From Candidatus Aenigmatarchaeota archaeon (GTDB taxonomy: Archaea > Aenigmatarchaeota > Aenigmatarchaeia > QMZP01 > QMZT01), in the NCBI GenBank assembly GCA_016932735.1, contig JAFGCI010000002.1:173383-237382 (forward strand): 64,000 nucleotides of DNA, read 5' to 3'. The translations under genes were made by a program, and so were the position numbers. Under the pieces are notes generated by a model that did not search any database, had not been told where the DNA came from, and worked only from the letters and a program-made list of their open reading frames with translations. Of the stretch, positions 33,926 to 42,853 are shown one piece after another. How positions within the stretch are numbered: the stretch's first letter is position 1; the number at the start of each line of letters is the position of its first letter.

Positions 33926-34504
33926 TTATTTATTGCTCTTATTTTCAGATGAATGGTGTACAACAGGATTTGGTTGGGGTTCACTGCCTGAATTCTCCTG
34001 CATTTCCCTGAATTCCTTCAGAACAGTTTTCATGAAATGACTTGTCACGTTCCTGCAGTCGACAAGGTACTGGACCCTTTTTTTATGATAAAAGGTCCTG
34101 TGCCAGAAGGTTCTTATCATCTCATAGAATAAAGACCTCTGCCATAACGTATCCTGCGGAAACTGTGTCCTCATAATAGATTTTATCTTTACAGAAGCCT
34201 TTCCCGTTTCCTCGCTTCCCTGCCCCTTCAGGTCTATTCTTAGGTAAAAAAATGAGAAATAATCGATATCCTTATGGACATACCATCTGACATTGAATTT
34301 CTCAGTGTTCCCGCTTTTGCCCCAAGTAAAGTCCTCTTCCTCTATTTCATTATCTAACACGCTGAAGCAGTTCTTCATTGCATCATAAACGGCGTGGTAA
34401 AGCTTCGGGACATTGGAACCGACAAGATTTATGGCGGGAACTTCCGGTTTGTCGGGGTAACAATCATCCTGAAATGTCATTTTTGTTCTTGCAAAAGACG
34501 CCAT
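33926..34504 (-). CDS. Unrecognised protein, first of a tandem paralogous pair
   Basis: 192 aa, no family recognised. Beta-rich region with FTWGKSGNTEKFNVRWYVHKD, YFSFFYLRIDLKGQG and KIKSIMRTQFP, then the aromatic helix and a C-terminal helix ending in a polar Asn/Ser-rich tail. No signal peptide. Together with the following gene it forms a two-gene unit divergent from a small two-TM gene. The shared aromatic helix plus beta sheet suggests a membrane-associated steroidogenic-acute-regulatory-like or lipocalin-like fold, but that is only a guess. Confidence 0.6.
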   Translation of the reverse strand: MASFARTKMTFQDDCYPDKPEVPAINLVGSNVPKLYHAVYDAMKNCFSVLDNEIEEEDFTWGKSGNTEKFNVRWYVHKDIDYFSFFYLRIDLKGQGSEETGKASVKIKSIMRTQFPQDTLWQRSLFYEMIRTFWHRTFYHKKRVQYLVDCRNVTSHFMKTVLKEFREMQENSGSEPQPNPVVHHSSENKSNK

Positions 34505-34554
34505 AAAATCACCATTTAATAACTATTTTATATATTTGCGAGACGGAATTATAA

Positions 34555-34737
34555 ATGAGTTACATGTTGGTGTGGCTGCTGCTTAAGATTATTGGCATAG
34601 TTCTTGTCCTCCTGGGGGGCTTCTTCATATTCCTCGGACCTGGTGTATTGACGCATCAACCACAGGAACTTGGTATAGGGACGGTTATTGTTGGTGTTAT
34701 AATGTTCCTTGTGGGGCTTTATCTTGTTCTGGCCTGA
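34555..34737 (+). CDS. Small two-TM protein
   Basis: 60 aa. Two hydrophobic helices (LLKIIGIVLVLLGGFFIFLG and IGTVIVGVIMFLVGLYLVLA) joined by a polar turn, in the small-hairpin membrane-protein style common in archaea. No family recognised. TTTTATATATTTG about 27 nt upstream of the ATG is a good TATA box, supporting a real gene. Confidence 0.6.
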   Translation: MSYMLVWLLLKIIGIVLVLLGGFFIFLGPGVLTHQPQELGIGTVIVGVIMFLVGLYLVLA

Positions 34738-34778
34738 AAAGAGAAAATATAAGAAATAGGTATAAAATTAAGGGGTGT

Positions 34779-34792
34779 GCCGGTTTTCCGGC
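34779..34792. terminator. Hairpin GCCGG-TTTT-CCGGC between convergent genes
   Basis: A perfect 5-bp GC-rich stem with a TTTT loop that touches the stop codon of the TrmB-like gene at 34793 and follows the small membrane gene by 41 nt. Read from either side it is a compact terminator candidate. Confidence 0.35.
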
Positions 34793-35584
34793 TTACTTCC
34801 TGAATGCGCCCGAAAGGACCGGCTCCGCCATATTCTTTACCGCATGCGGCGAGTTTGCCCAGAAAACGACATCCTGTGTTGCATGGACTTTCTTGCCGTC
34901 AGTCAGTGACATCATAAGATGGTCTGCGTCAATGACGAGGAGCCTGTGATCAGATTTTGCGTTTCTGACATCAGCAATCTGTGCGAATGCCTTTGAGGGT
35001 GTGTTGTCGCCCGTCGGAGCTGCAATCTGGAGCTTTATTCCTTTCTTCGTGAGCCTCTTCAGAACGTTGTAATGGTTTGAATAAAGCTCATTTAAACCTT
35101 CTTCGGTTGTCATTATCTTTATGTTCTTTTTGGCCTGCTTGAACAACGAATGCATATGCTGATTTATCGAATGACGACCCTTCAATGTTCCTGTCATTTC
35201 GAATGGCTGGACCATGTTGAACCCTTCCTTGTAAATTGTTTCCATCTCCTTCACTAAAGAAGAGTCTGAAAGCTTGTCAATCCTTGCCATCATTTCTTCG
35301 TGTTTGTTCGTAAGGTTTCCTTTGGTTCTTTCCAAAGCATCCTTTGGAGCCAAAGCGACGTACTTTATCGGCTTTGAAGGCTGTGCAACAACGAAGCCTT
35401 TCTCAGCAAGCGACTCGAGGATATCGTAAGAACGAGATCTTGGGACATTTGCAATCTGAGAAAGCTCACCGGCTGTCGATACGCCTTTTGCTAACAAAGC
35501 TATGAAAATCTTCCTCTCGTAGAGGTTCAGTCCGATGCTTTTCAGGGCATCCAGAACGTCTGTACTTGCTAACATTTTTTTCAC
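34793..35584 (-). CDS. TrmB-type transcriptional regulator (copy 2)
   Basis: 263 aa. N-terminal winged helix (IGLNLYERKIFIALLAKGVSTAG, then ANVPRSRSYDILESLAEKGFVV) and C-terminal PLD-like regulatory half (KKNIKIMTTEEGLNELYSNHY). Distinct from copy 1 in sequence but same architecture. The ATG follows GGGGTGA, an SD-like run. The 206-nt A+T-rich region upstream is shared with the 3' end of DNA ligase and could hold its operator; I see no palindrome as clear as at 18294. Confidence 0.85.
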   Translation of the reverse strand: MKKMLASTDVLDALKSIGLNLYERKIFIALLAKGVSTAGELSQIANVPRSRSYDILESLAEKGFVVAQPSKPIKYVALAPKDALERTKGNLTNKHEEMMARIDKLSDSSLVKEMETIYKEGFNMVQPFEMTGTLKGRHSINQHMHSLFKQAKKNIKIMTTEEGLNELYSNHYNVLKRLTKKGIKLQIAAPTGDNTPSKAFAQIADVRNAKSDHRLLVIDADHLMMSLTDGKKVHATQDVVFWANSPHAVKNMAEPVLSGAFRK

Positions 35585-35790
35585 CCCTTAATACTATAAC
35601 TTTTAATTTTTTGTTAGATTTTTACTTTACCTCTTTAAAAAGGTTTTATACACAATGCAAATCTTTATATTGATAAATAGAATTATGCGGCAAAAGATTT
35701 ATAAAGGTTTCGTGTGTTTTGTCACTTTTTGGTAACATTTTATGTATTTTTACGGCATTTTGTTAATTTATTATTTTATTATAGATAAAG

Positions 35791-37767
35791 CTATTTAGCC
35801 TCTTCTTTCCGGCCTCTTTGAGCATCAAAAAGCGATTTTATCCTTTCCGTCGTATCGCAGTCATCGGGAGACCTGTCACTCCTGACTCTGACCAGCCTCG
35901 GGAATCTTAGCGCATATCCTGAATCGTAGTTAGTTGATTTCTGGATTTCCTCATAAGCTACTTCCAGAATCACGTTAGGCTTAACAGAAACGGCGTTCTC
36001 CTTTTCCGATATAATGTCATCCTTTATCATATCTGTCAACTCTTTGAAAGTGAAGTCGTTCTTGTTAGCCTTCTTTTCCTTGATGCCGGTCCCCATCATT
36101 CCGCATTCCTTAAGATTGCCTTCGGAATCTACGCACGACAGGAGGAATGAACCGAACCATCCGGCTCTTTTTCCGGTGCCCCAGACGGCTCCTGTAATTA
36201 CGAGGTCAAGAGTCTCCATTATCGGCTTCACCTTCAGCCATCCGCCGGCAACCCTTTTTCCGGGCTGATAAACAGCGTCCAAATTCTTCACCATGACGCC
36301 TTCCTGACCCATTTCAAGGGCTTTCTGGTAGAACTTCTGGGCTTCCTCAAGGTTTTCGGTCACGAGCTCCTCGGCAAGCTGGAACTTTCCTTTCTCTTCC
36401 CTTACAATCTTCACAAGGAGATTTCTTCTCTCCCTGAAGGGCTTATCAAACAGCATTTCGTCATCAAGATAAAGAATGTCAAACACGTTCACCTGAACAG
36501 GAATTTCTTCTGCCAATCTCTGTATATCATATTTCCTGTGTATTCTTTGCGACAGCCTCTGGAAAGGTATAGGCTTTCCTGACTTGGAATCAATGCCAAG
36601 ATTCTCTCCTTCAATAACACAGGTTTTTGCTTTGACGTGCTTTTCGACCATCTCAACTATGTCCGGGAACATCTTCGTGACGTTCTCCATCCTTCTTGTA
36701 TAGAGCCATACCTTCTCTCCGTCCTTATGTATCTGGAGGCGCATTCCGTCATATTTAACCTCAATAGCAGGTTTTCCGTATTCCTCTATTGCTTCTCTCA
36801 ACGAAGGAGCCTTGTCTGCAAGAAGAACCTGTACAGGCCTCCCCAGTTTCACTTTTGCTTCTTTAAGGCCACTAATTCCCTTATTCCTGGCCAACAGGGC
36901 AACTTCGCTGTAGTCCGGGCTCAGGAACCATGCCCATTCAATATAATCGGTGATTTTCTTCGAGAGCTCATTCCCGATAGAATCGTCGTTGGTTATTATG
37001 AAATCAATCCCGCTTTCCTTTTTCCAAAGCTTCTCCTCATTGAATTTCTTCAGGTCTTCTACGATGACTTTGTTTCTCTTTTCCAGCTCTTCAAGGGAGA
37101 GCCAGTTTTTAGCGGAGATTGCTTCTCTTGCTTCTTTGTCAAAGATTATCTTCTTTTTGTCCGCCGACTTAAGGGTTTCAATAATCCTATCTCTCTTGGC
37201 GGGGTTGGTGAGCCATTCCACATCGGAGAACCATGCACTTGCAATCGAGTCTCTGACAACCCCCTCAGCAACTCCTATTCTCAGGTCTTCGGAAATCGTC
37301 CGTATTATGAATTTGGCCTCTTTCGGTGAAGCCGATGAAATGAGCTCCGAGATGAGCTTTGCCTTCCTGTCCGATGAGCCTGTTCCCCCGGTCTCCGCCA
37401 GTCTCCGGAAATTCTCGAATACCTTTTCCAGAGAAAGCTTCTTGGAGAAGAGGACCGTCTGTGTCTTCCTTCCTATGAATTTCTCGGCAACAAGACCCAA
37501 ATCGCCTGTTTCCGAGAATTCCTTCATAACCTCTCTGTCCGAGATGCCGGACATGCTGGAAATTATCTTTGCCGCAGTCTTTGAGGCCAGTCCAATCTCC
37601 TTTTCAGACCATCTGGGAAATACCTTTCCCTGCAAAAGGAGGATTGACATCCTTATGTCTTCATCGTCGGCTTCCGTCAGGAAATCAGAAATAAGCGAGA
37701 CTTTGTCCAGCCTTGACGGTGTATTTTCCAATTTTTCGTAGAGCTCGACAAGTTTTGAATAGTTCAT
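35791..37767 (-). CDS. lig: ATP-dependent DNA ligase
   Basis: 658 aa. N-terminal helical DNA-binding domain (1-~310), then adenylation domain with the nucleotidyl Lys in VKYDGMRLQIHKDG (about residue 338), motif III-type VFDILYLDD, motif IV EGVMVKNLDAVY, motif V/VI WLKVKP and a C-terminal OB domain ending near FPRLVRVRSDRSPDD. Seals Okazaki fragments and repair nicks. Archaeal LigI-type, slightly longer than the usual ~560-600 aa because of a longer N-terminal half and tail. No adjacent replication gene. Confidence 0.95.
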   Translation of the reverse strand: MNYSKLVELYEKLENTPSRLDKVSLISDFLTEADDEDIRMSILLLQGKVFPRWSEKEIGLASKTAAKIISSMSGISDREVMKEFSETGDLGLVAEKFIGRKTQTVLFSKKLSLEKVFENFRRLAETGGTGSSDRKAKLISELISSASPKEAKFIIRTISEDLRIGVAEGVVRDSIASAWFSDVEWLTNPAKRDRIIETLKSADKKKIIFDKEAREAISAKNWLSLEELEKRNKVIVEDLKKFNEEKLWKKESGIDFIITNDDSIGNELSKKITDYIEWAWFLSPDYSEVALLARNKGISGLKEAKVKLGRPVQVLLADKAPSLREAIEEYGKPAIEVKYDGMRLQIHKDGEKVWLYTRRMENVTKMFPDIVEMVEKHVKAKTCVIEGENLGIDSKSGKPIPFQRLSQRIHRKYDIQRLAEEIPVQVNVFDILYLDDEMLFDKPFRERRNLLVKIVREEKGKFQLAEELVTENLEEAQKFYQKALEMGQEGVMVKNLDAVYQPGKRVAGGWLKVKPIMETLDLVITGAVWGTGKRAGWFGSFLLSCVDSEGNLKECGMMGTGIKEKKANKNDFTFKELTDMIKDDIISEKENAVSVKPNVILEVAYEEIQKSTNYDSGYALRFPRLVRVRSDRSPDDCDTTERIKSLFDAQRGRKEEAK

Positions 37768-37834
37768 GAATATTATTGGAAAAGAGCCTTTAAACTATTA
37801 ACAAAATCAAAAAGAAATAGGAAAGGAAATATAC

Positions 37835-38389
37835 TTATTTCTTCGGCTCTTCTGTTTTTGGTGCTTCCGTGCCACCGCCACTCTTTGTCATTCCCCAGAA
37901 TGCTATTGCTATTATTGCGATGACAAAGACAGCTGTCCAGAAGTCGGAACTCATGCTTATGTATGGAATCGGTATGAGCCATCCAGCCCCGGAACCCATA
38001 AGAACCAAGATAAGGAAGAATACTATTAGCAATATTCCTCCATATTTGAACCAGTTGTTCTTTTCTGAAAGATCTTTGAATGGGTCAAATCCTATAAGTC
38101 CCGCAAGCAACAGGATGAACAGGATTCCCGAAGCCAGTACAAGGAATGTCCCGCCCATATTGGCAAAGAATGTTGAAATCATCGGGTTCCAGCTGCTGTA
38201 AAGCATCACGAAGAACGCGAGGATTATTGAAATCATGGCCTTTGCCGGTTTTGGGAATTTGGTCTTTACGCCTGGTACATTCTCGAATAAGCCGTATAAA
38301 ATCGCAAGCGCAAGAAGGAACGGGAACAGATACTGGAAGAATCCCATACTCTGCATGTTATTGATTATCGCCTGAAAATTCATTGCCAT
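37835..38389 (-). CDS. Polytopic membrane protein of the envelope cluster
   Basis: 184 aa from ATG 38389 (MAMNFQAIINNMQSMGFF). About five TM helices and a Gly/Pro/Lys-rich cytoplasmic tail. The first helices (FPFLLALAILYGLFENVPG) resemble those of 38805..39302 (IPFLFVFGVIYGSLEVAN), so the two look like diverged copies. CATTTATAAGC about 27 nt upstream of this ATG suggests its own leaderless promoter, and argues against the longer track start. Function unknown. Confidence 0.68.
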   Translation of the reverse strand: MAMNFQAIINNMQSMGFFQYLFPFLLALAILYGLFENVPGVKTKFPKPAKAMISIILAFFVMLYSSWNPMISTFFANMGGTFLVLASGILFILLLAGLIGFDPFKDLSEKNNWFKYGGILLIVFFLILVLMGSGAGWLIPIPYISMSSDFWTAVFVIAIIAIAFWGMTKSGGGTEAPKTEEPKK

Positions 38390-38457
38390 AATAAATAATT
38401 GCCTTAGAACGCTTATAAATGTTGTTTTTGGCCCCAAAACGTATTATACAATCTATT

Positions 38458-38793
38458 TTATTTCTCTTTCCCGAGGACGTTGAAATCCATATAATGCCCG
38501 AGAAGGATTATGATAAAGAAAACGAACACGAATATGAAGAATATCCCTATGATGAGCCCGAATGCGTAACCGAAAGCTGTCGTCTGCAGGGTGAGCCAAA
38601 GGACTGCAAGCGAGACTGCTATAGAGAGAGCCCATCTAATGACCACGAAAACCTTTTTGCTCTTCTTCATTTTATCTTCAAAGAGCCATTTAAAGAAATA
38701 GACAGATATTACCAGAACCAGAAGGAACGGAAGGAAAATGGTAAAAAAGCCGATGTCCCATAATGCTTTGATGACATAATCAAAGGTGTTCAT
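38458..38793 (-). CDS. Small three-TM protein of the envelope cluster
   Basis: 111 aa from the second Met (MNTFDYVIKALWDIGFF). Three TM helices: TIFLPFLLVLVISVYFF, VIRWALSIAVSLAVLWL and a long LIIGIFFIFVFVFFIIILL, with a Lys-rich loop between first and second. Similar in layout to both neighbours in this run. It begins 11 nt after the stop of the upstream four-TM gene, indicating one operon. Function unknown. Confidence 0.62.
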   Translation of the reverse strand: MNTFDYVIKALWDIGFFTIFLPFLLVLVISVYFFKWLFEDKMKKSKKVFVVIRWALSIAVSLAVLWLTLQTTAFGYAFGLIIGIFFIFVFVFFIIILLGHYMDFNVLGKEK

Positions 38794-38804
38794 ATGAATC
38801 ATAT

Positions 38805-39302
38805 CTACTGTGTTTTACCGCCGCCGCCTCCGATAGGGTCCTTGAAGTATGCGAAAAGAAGAATCAGAACAATCAGTCCTATGCCAAGAATTGCCATAAG
38901 ACCCTCGTCTATATTGGAAACGAATGGAATGTCTATAAGAGCTGACTGATTGACATTTCCAAGGAAGACGAAGATAAGCATCAGGATGATTATGACAAGA
39001 GAGAAGTCGACCCCTTTGCCGCCCCCGACTTTTCCTATACCTGCAAAGACTGTCTTCTTAAGGAACATTATTGCGAAAATTATTATGAATGCTATTGTCG
39101 CGTATGGGATTATGGAATATATAAACTCGACCATGCCGTAATTGCTCATGGCAATTATTGCAACAGCCGCCGCTATGACGAAATTTACGCCTCTGTTTCC
39201 TTTGAATACATTTGCAACCTCAAGGGAGCCGTAAATGACCCCGAAAACGAATAAGAAGGGGATGATTGGACCCATGCTCGCGATGGAAGTGAAGTCTATC
39301 AT
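38805..39302 (-). CDS. Four-TM protein of the envelope cluster
   Basis: 165 aa from ATG 39302 (MIDFTSIASMGPIIPF). Four or five hydrophobic helices and a poly-Gly C-terminus (DPIGGGGGKTQ). The GTGATACAC before this ATG serves as SD, so the track start is too long. The C-terminal Gly run recurs in the next gene upstream (SNGGGGGKQMPG). Part of a closely spaced minus-strand run. Function unknown. Confidence 0.66.
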   Translation of the reverse strand: MIDFTSIASMGPIIPFLFVFGVIYGSLEVANVFKGNRGVNFVIAAAVAIIAMSNYGMVEFIYSIIPYATIAFIIIFAIMFLKKTVFAGIGKVGGGKGVDFSLVIIILMLIFVFLGNVNQSALIDIPFVSNIDEGLMAILGIGLIVLILLFAYFKDPIGGGGGKTQ

Positions 39303-39314
39303 GTGTATCACGTT

Positions 39315-39920
39315 CTATTTCCTTGCCAGGGCCTCTAATTTTCTTAAATCATTCTTATAGACCGCTCCTCTGGGATCATTATCTATCAATCCTCTTATCT
39401 GAGCCATTCTGGTGCTTATCGACTTGTTAAGTTCGTTTGCACCTCCAGGATTCCGCTGGACCCTCACTAAATCAACCTCAAGCTGAGCTATCTCACCCTT
39501 TATCCCGAGAGGATCTCCTTTAGCAAGGTTCATGACTTTGCCAAAACCAGTAGCATTTCCACCAAATCCCGGCATCTGCTTGCCACCACCTCCACCATTC
39601 GATTTCGATGTGTGATGGGTAATGACGTATATTGCACCCAAGAATATCAGAAGGTAAAGCCAGTAGGTGCTCATCCAGACGAAGTATTTGTAATAGCCGC
39701 TCATCAGTATGAATGCATAAATGGACACTGTTATAAGCATGTCAAGATCCTTTCTTCCCGTTCCGCGCTTGTTCATCAGTATCATGACGAACATGATAAG
39801 GAAAACTGTGGGGAAGAAGAACAAATGGAAAATGCCCTGCATGACGCCCTGATTCATTGCGCTGTCAACGGTCGCCTGATCTATCTTTAGAAACTCAGCA
39901 ACGATATCTATAATGTCCAT
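39315..39920 (-). CDS. Membrane protein with Gly-rich linker and cytoplasmic helical tail
   Basis: 201 aa. Three TM helices (IFHLFFFPTVFLIMFVMIL, MLITVSIYAFILMSGYY, WLYLLIFLGAIYVITHH), then SNGGGGGKQMPGFGGNATGFG, then ~75 soluble residues with a coiled-coil-like IAQLEVDLVRVQRNPGGAN segment. The layout of TM block, Gly hinge and helical domain suggests a piece of a membrane complex. No family recognised. Confidence 0.64.
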   Translation of the reverse strand: MDIIDIVAEFLKIDQATVDSAMNQGVMQGIFHLFFFPTVFLIMFVMILMNKRGTGRKDLDMLITVSIYAFILMSGYYKYFVWMSTYWLYLLIFLGAIYVITHHTSKSNGGGGGKQMPGFGGNATGFGKVMNLAKGDPLGIKGEIAQLEVDLVRVQRNPGGANELNKSISTRMAQIRGLIDNDPRGAVYKNDLRKLEALARK

Positions 39921-39962
39921 ATAGAAATATTTGGGGAAGGTTGTTTAAATTTGGAAAAAGGA

Positions 39963-40739
39963 TTAATTTAGATATTCAAAATCCTCTCTGATTCCGAATA
40001 AGGCGTTTGTTGTTTTCTGTGCCATGGTATTTGCAATTTCTATTACAGGATCATATTCAAGACCCTTGACACCATTTTGTTGTAAGGCTTCTATACCTCT
40101 TCCGGCAAGGTCCATCAATGGTGTGAAAATGCCTCTGTTTAGGATCGATTGAACCGCTCTAACGCCGATTCTTCCAAGTTCGTGGTTATAAGGATTTACT
40201 ACGCCGAAAACGCCTTCCTTTGTAGGTATATCTATAACATCGATTCCAGTATAAGCTCCGTTTTTTGTTAATTTTGTTCTTTTTGATTTGCTTACAGAAT
40301 ACGCATCTTCGTTTCGCATGATACCTGATATCAGTCTTGATTTATCATGAAGTTTATCCGATGTGGAATAAGGAACCAATCTTTCCATTGCACCACTTGT
40401 CTGGTAAGACTGATCAAAATTTTTAACATCGACACCATGTACAAATTTACCTTTTTTAACGCCTTTAATACTTCCGCTGTTCTGATCATAAACAATATCA
40501 TTAAAGTTTTTGACACGGTCTTCGTCTTTTCCAAAAAATCCGTAACCAAGAATTACGTCATTGCCTTCTGCTGTTCTATGAACATACATCTGCTGCCATG
40601 TGCCGGCACCACCAGAACGACCCATGCCGCTGTAGTCCGTAAGCAGATTTGTAACAGGGTTTTCCTGAAGAGCTATATCTACATAGGTTTCGACAAACTT
40701 CTCCCCCGCTCTTCTTAAAGTATTAGTAATTGCACCCAT
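39963..40739 (-). CDS. Unrecognised soluble protein of the envelope cluster
   Basis: 258 aa from ATG 40739 (MGAITNTLRRAGEKFVET). No signal peptide or TM helix. Starts with an amphipathic helix, then Gly-rich and beta-like segments (GYGFFGKDEDRVKNF, KKGKFVHGVDVKNF) and a helical C-terminus. Its promoter carries the shared TATA-downstream element found at 41.4 and 55.6 kb. I recognise no family; it may be a cytoplasmic or peripheral component of the membrane complex encoded around it. Confidence 0.6.
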   Translation of the reverse strand: MGAITNTLRRAGEKFVETYVDIALQENPVTNLLTDYSGMGRSGGAGTWQQMYVHRTAEGNDVILGYGFFGKDEDRVKNFNDIVYDQNSGSIKGVKKGKFVHGVDVKNFDQSYQTSGAMERLVPYSTSDKLHDKSRLISGIMRNEDAYSVSKSKRTKLTKNGAYTGIDVIDIPTKEGVFGVVNPYNHELGRIGVRAVQSILNRGIFTPLMDLAGRGIEALQQNGVKGLEYDPVIEIANTMAQKTTNALFGIREDFEYLN

Positions 40740-40769
40740 ATTAACCACACACCACGATAACTATGAATA

Positions 40770-40812
40770 ACTGATTATTACTATATAGTAATTAATTTGA
40801 GTATTTATAAAC
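40770..40812 (-). promoter_or_regulatory. Promoter with shared element (site 1)
   Basis: Minus strand: TTTATAAATACTCAAATTAA followed by A/T-rich sequence with CTATATAG. The TATA and the following ATACTcAAATTAAT match the promoters of 41383 and 55553. TATA lies about 65 nt before the ATG, so a leader of about 40 nt is expected. Confidence 0.5.
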
Positions 40813-40882
40813 ATTTGTCTTCTTTAATATATATATTTAAATTAAAAATAGGTTCTCTTGTTACTGTTTTTATTTTTGGACT

Positions 40883-41383
40883 TTAATTGTTCATCTGAGC
40901 AAGATTTAATGCATGATTGTAAAATTCATGCCCGGTTGAAGCTCCTCTCTGAAGATGGGCTTGGTAGGCTTCGTATGCTTCCGGGTCTGTTTTCATCATT
41001 TCGTACTGAGCCATCCTGTCGACATGAAGATGTTCTGCAAGCTGATTAGGTGAGTTGGGGTCTCTTTTTGAGAGTGCCTCGTATTTTTCATGTATTCCTA
41101 TAGCTCTTCCGAGAGGAGTTCCTGCAAGGGCCCTATTCAGGTATATGTCAGCGCCGTTCTGGTCGTGGACGCTTCCATAAGTAGTAGCAAGAGCTCCTTC
41201 TCTAAGGTCTTTAACCGTTGAAGGGTCAACATAATGAGTTCTCATCTTCTGATAGAAGCTAGAATCAGGAACAGTGGAATCGTAGGATCCTGTTCCGAAC
41301 AGCTCTGAAAGAGCCTGATATTTGATATCATTCATCTTCTCTTTCAACTTTGCTTGACCATATTGCAGAACTGTACCGAACAT
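40883..41383 (-). CDS. Unrecognised soluble protein of the envelope cluster
   Basis: 166 aa, no family recognised. Mostly helical and rich in His, Tyr and Gln, with AIGIHEKYEALSK and AEHLHVDRMAQYEMM. These His/Glu clusters look like possible metal ligands but no known HExxH protease motif is present. No signal peptide. GGTGTGGGTTTATG gives an SD site. Preceded by the shared promoter element at 41.4 kb and followed by the gene at 39963 with its own copy of the element. Confidence 0.6.
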   Translation of the reverse strand: MFGTVLQYGQAKLKEKMNDIKYQALSELFGTGSYDSTVPDSSFYQKMRTHYVDPSTVKDLREGALATTYGSVHDQNGADIYLNRALAGTPLGRAIGIHEKYEALSKRDPNSPNQLAEHLHVDRMAQYEMMKTDPEAYEAYQAHLQRGASTGHEFYNHALNLAQMNN

Positions 41384-41399
41384 AAACCCACACCTTTTA

Positions 41400-41434
41400 C
41401 TACTAAATAATTATTAATTTTAGTATATATAAGC
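41400..41434 (-). promoter_or_regulatory. Promoter with shared element (site 2)
   Basis: Minus strand: CTTATATATACTAAAATTAA then TAATTATTTAGTA. The TATA box and the ATACTAAAATTAATA just downstream are shared with sites 1 and 3. It drives 40883..41383. Confidence 0.5.
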
Positions 41435-41585
41435 TTAATGGTTGTTCTCTTGTTATCGATTATGACGTCTAGAACTGTTATTATATTAATAAATAGTTTT
41501 CACTTTATAGTTGTATTTTAGCTTTATAAACATTTCTATACTCCGCTACAGGTATTTTTTATTCAGGCTTCGCCTATATCATAAT

Positions 41586-41981
41586 ATGCGGGGGCAGATG
41601 TTCGTTATTACCATGGTTTTCATGCTGGGCTTTCTGGCTGTCATCCAGCATTCTCTTCTCATGTACTCTCAGTTCGACATGTCGGCTCCCTCAAGGGAGA
41701 GCCGGAACGTCCTAATGGACAATATAGAAGGCGTTATTGATGAGACTGTCCGTACGTCCTCTGCGTGCGGCAACGCCAAGAATGACCTTGAGAACAACTT
41801 TTACGAGGTCGTCGATTATATAAGGAAATCGTCCATAGAGGAGGGCACGATAGTCAATATGGACAGATCCAGAATCGATTGCGGGGCATGGGGCACCGAA
41901 AATCCTGTGCTGATAATATCGCCGGTAAGGATACTCAGAGGGGGGTATATAATCGAGAAGAACCTTGAAGGTCGCAGATAA
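41586..41981 (+). CDS. Pilin-like or TadE-like single-TM protein
   Basis: 131 aa from ATG 41586 (MRGQMFVITMVFMLGFLAVIQ); the longer track ORF runs through promoter sequence. A short basic RGQ leader followed directly by one hydrophobic helix and a soluble domain is the pattern of type IV pilin-like and TadE-like proteins, though the class III motif is not exact. Two cysteines (SSACGNAK, RIDCGAWG) may form a disulfide. It lies upstream of two GspF-type platform genes, which fits a minor pilin. Moderate confidence. Confidence 0.55.
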   Translation: MRGQMFVITMVFMLGFLAVIQHSLLMYSQFDMSAPSRESRNVLMDNIEGVIDETVRTSSACGNAKNDLENNFYEVVDYIRKSSIEEGTIVNMDRSRIDCGAWGTENPVLIISPVRILRGGYIIEKNLEGRR

Positions 41982-42032
41982 TGTTTATAAAACCTCAGAA
42001 CTAACCAAATATCCCCATTTATGGTGGTTTTT

Positions 42033-42602
42033 ATGGTTCGCAGGTTATTCAGTGGAAGGGAGATTCTGATATCTTTCTTGGCCATTAGCATGATATTCGC
42101 ATATCCCGCCTTCCTAAGCGACCCTTCATCATTATTTATATACTTTGTAGTTCTTGGCGTAGCTTTCATAGGGCATGAATTGTCCCATAAATTCACTGCC
42201 ATACGCCTTGGGTACTGGTCAGAATACCGAATGTGGAAAGAAGGCCTTTTAATGGCTTTGGTGTTCGCTCTTGCAACGGGTGGTTCAATCGTATTTGCAG
42301 CTCCCGGAGCAGTATATTTTGCGCTGCGCTCACCTTTTCAGAGGATGACTAAAAGGCATGTGGGTCTTATAGGCATTGCTGGCCCGCTCTTTAACGCTGT
42401 GGCGTTTTCAGCGTCGGCTGTTCTCTTCCTGGCGACAGGTTCTACTGTGTTCTATATTCTTATGATAGCAAACGCCTTCCTTGGATTGTTCAACATGCTT
42501 CCATTCGGACCGCTTGACGGCAGGAAAATAAGAATGTGGAACCAGAAAGCATGGATAGTCCTGTTCAGCTTTCTCGTAGTCGCTCTATTAGCAACAATTT
42601 AA
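42033..42602 (+). CDS. M50 family (site-2-like) intramembrane metalloprotease
   Basis: 189 aa from ATG 42033. The zinc motif is GHELSHKF in the second helix, and the third ligand lies in NMLPFGPLDGRKIR near the C-terminus. A minimal M50 enzyme with about six TM helices and no PDZ or CBS domain. Such proteases cut TM segments, for instance of anti-regulators or leftover signal peptides. It follows the pilin-like gene on the same strand by about 50 nt. Confidence 0.9.
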   Translation: MVRRLFSGREILISFLAISMIFAYPAFLSDPSSLFIYFVVLGVAFIGHELSHKFTAIRLGYWSEYRMWKEGLLMALVFALATGGSIVFAAPGAVYFALRSPFQRMTKRHVGLIGIAGPLFNAVAFSASAVLFLATGSTVFYILMIANAFLGLFNMLPFGPLDGRKIRMWNQKAWIVLFSFLVVALLATI

Positions 42603-42850
42603 GAATCAGAATTGTCTCTCTGTGACCTAAAATCTGCCCTTCTGGAGAGCCTTTCCTCGTTGCTTTTGGTCTTTTTCATCTCGTTTGTTATGTAGCCTGC
42701 GACAAGGTTGAGCGTCTTTTTTGACTTTATTTCCCTTGCTTCCCTGATGACAGACTTGTTCTTTGTAAAGTCGAGACTGTATTTGTCTTTGCTCTCCTTT
42801 ATGAGCTCGTTCCCGAGCTTTTTGACCGGTGTGCTCTTTATTCTTCCCAT
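42599..42850 (-). CDS. rps17e: Ribosomal protein S17e
   Basis: 83 aa. MGRIKSTPVKKLGNELIKE, then FTKNKSVIREAREIKSKKTLNLVAGYITNEM, is the archaeal/eukaryotic S17e core. A Ser/Asp/Arg-rich tail makes it a little longer than average. It follows L35Ae by 3 nt and overlaps the convergent M50 stop by 4 nt. Confidence 0.95.
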   Translation of the reverse strand: MGRIKSTPVKKLGNELIKESKDKYSLDFTKNKSVIREAREIKSKKTLNLVAGYITNEMKKTKSNEERLSRRADFRSQRDNSDS

Positions 42851-42853
42851 AAT

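Noticed and set aside
35585-35790. 13-codon ORF (ATG about 35684) after a TATA-like box in the ligase-TrmB gap
   Set aside because: Very short, no RBS, and the A+T richness of the region makes TATA-like strings common.
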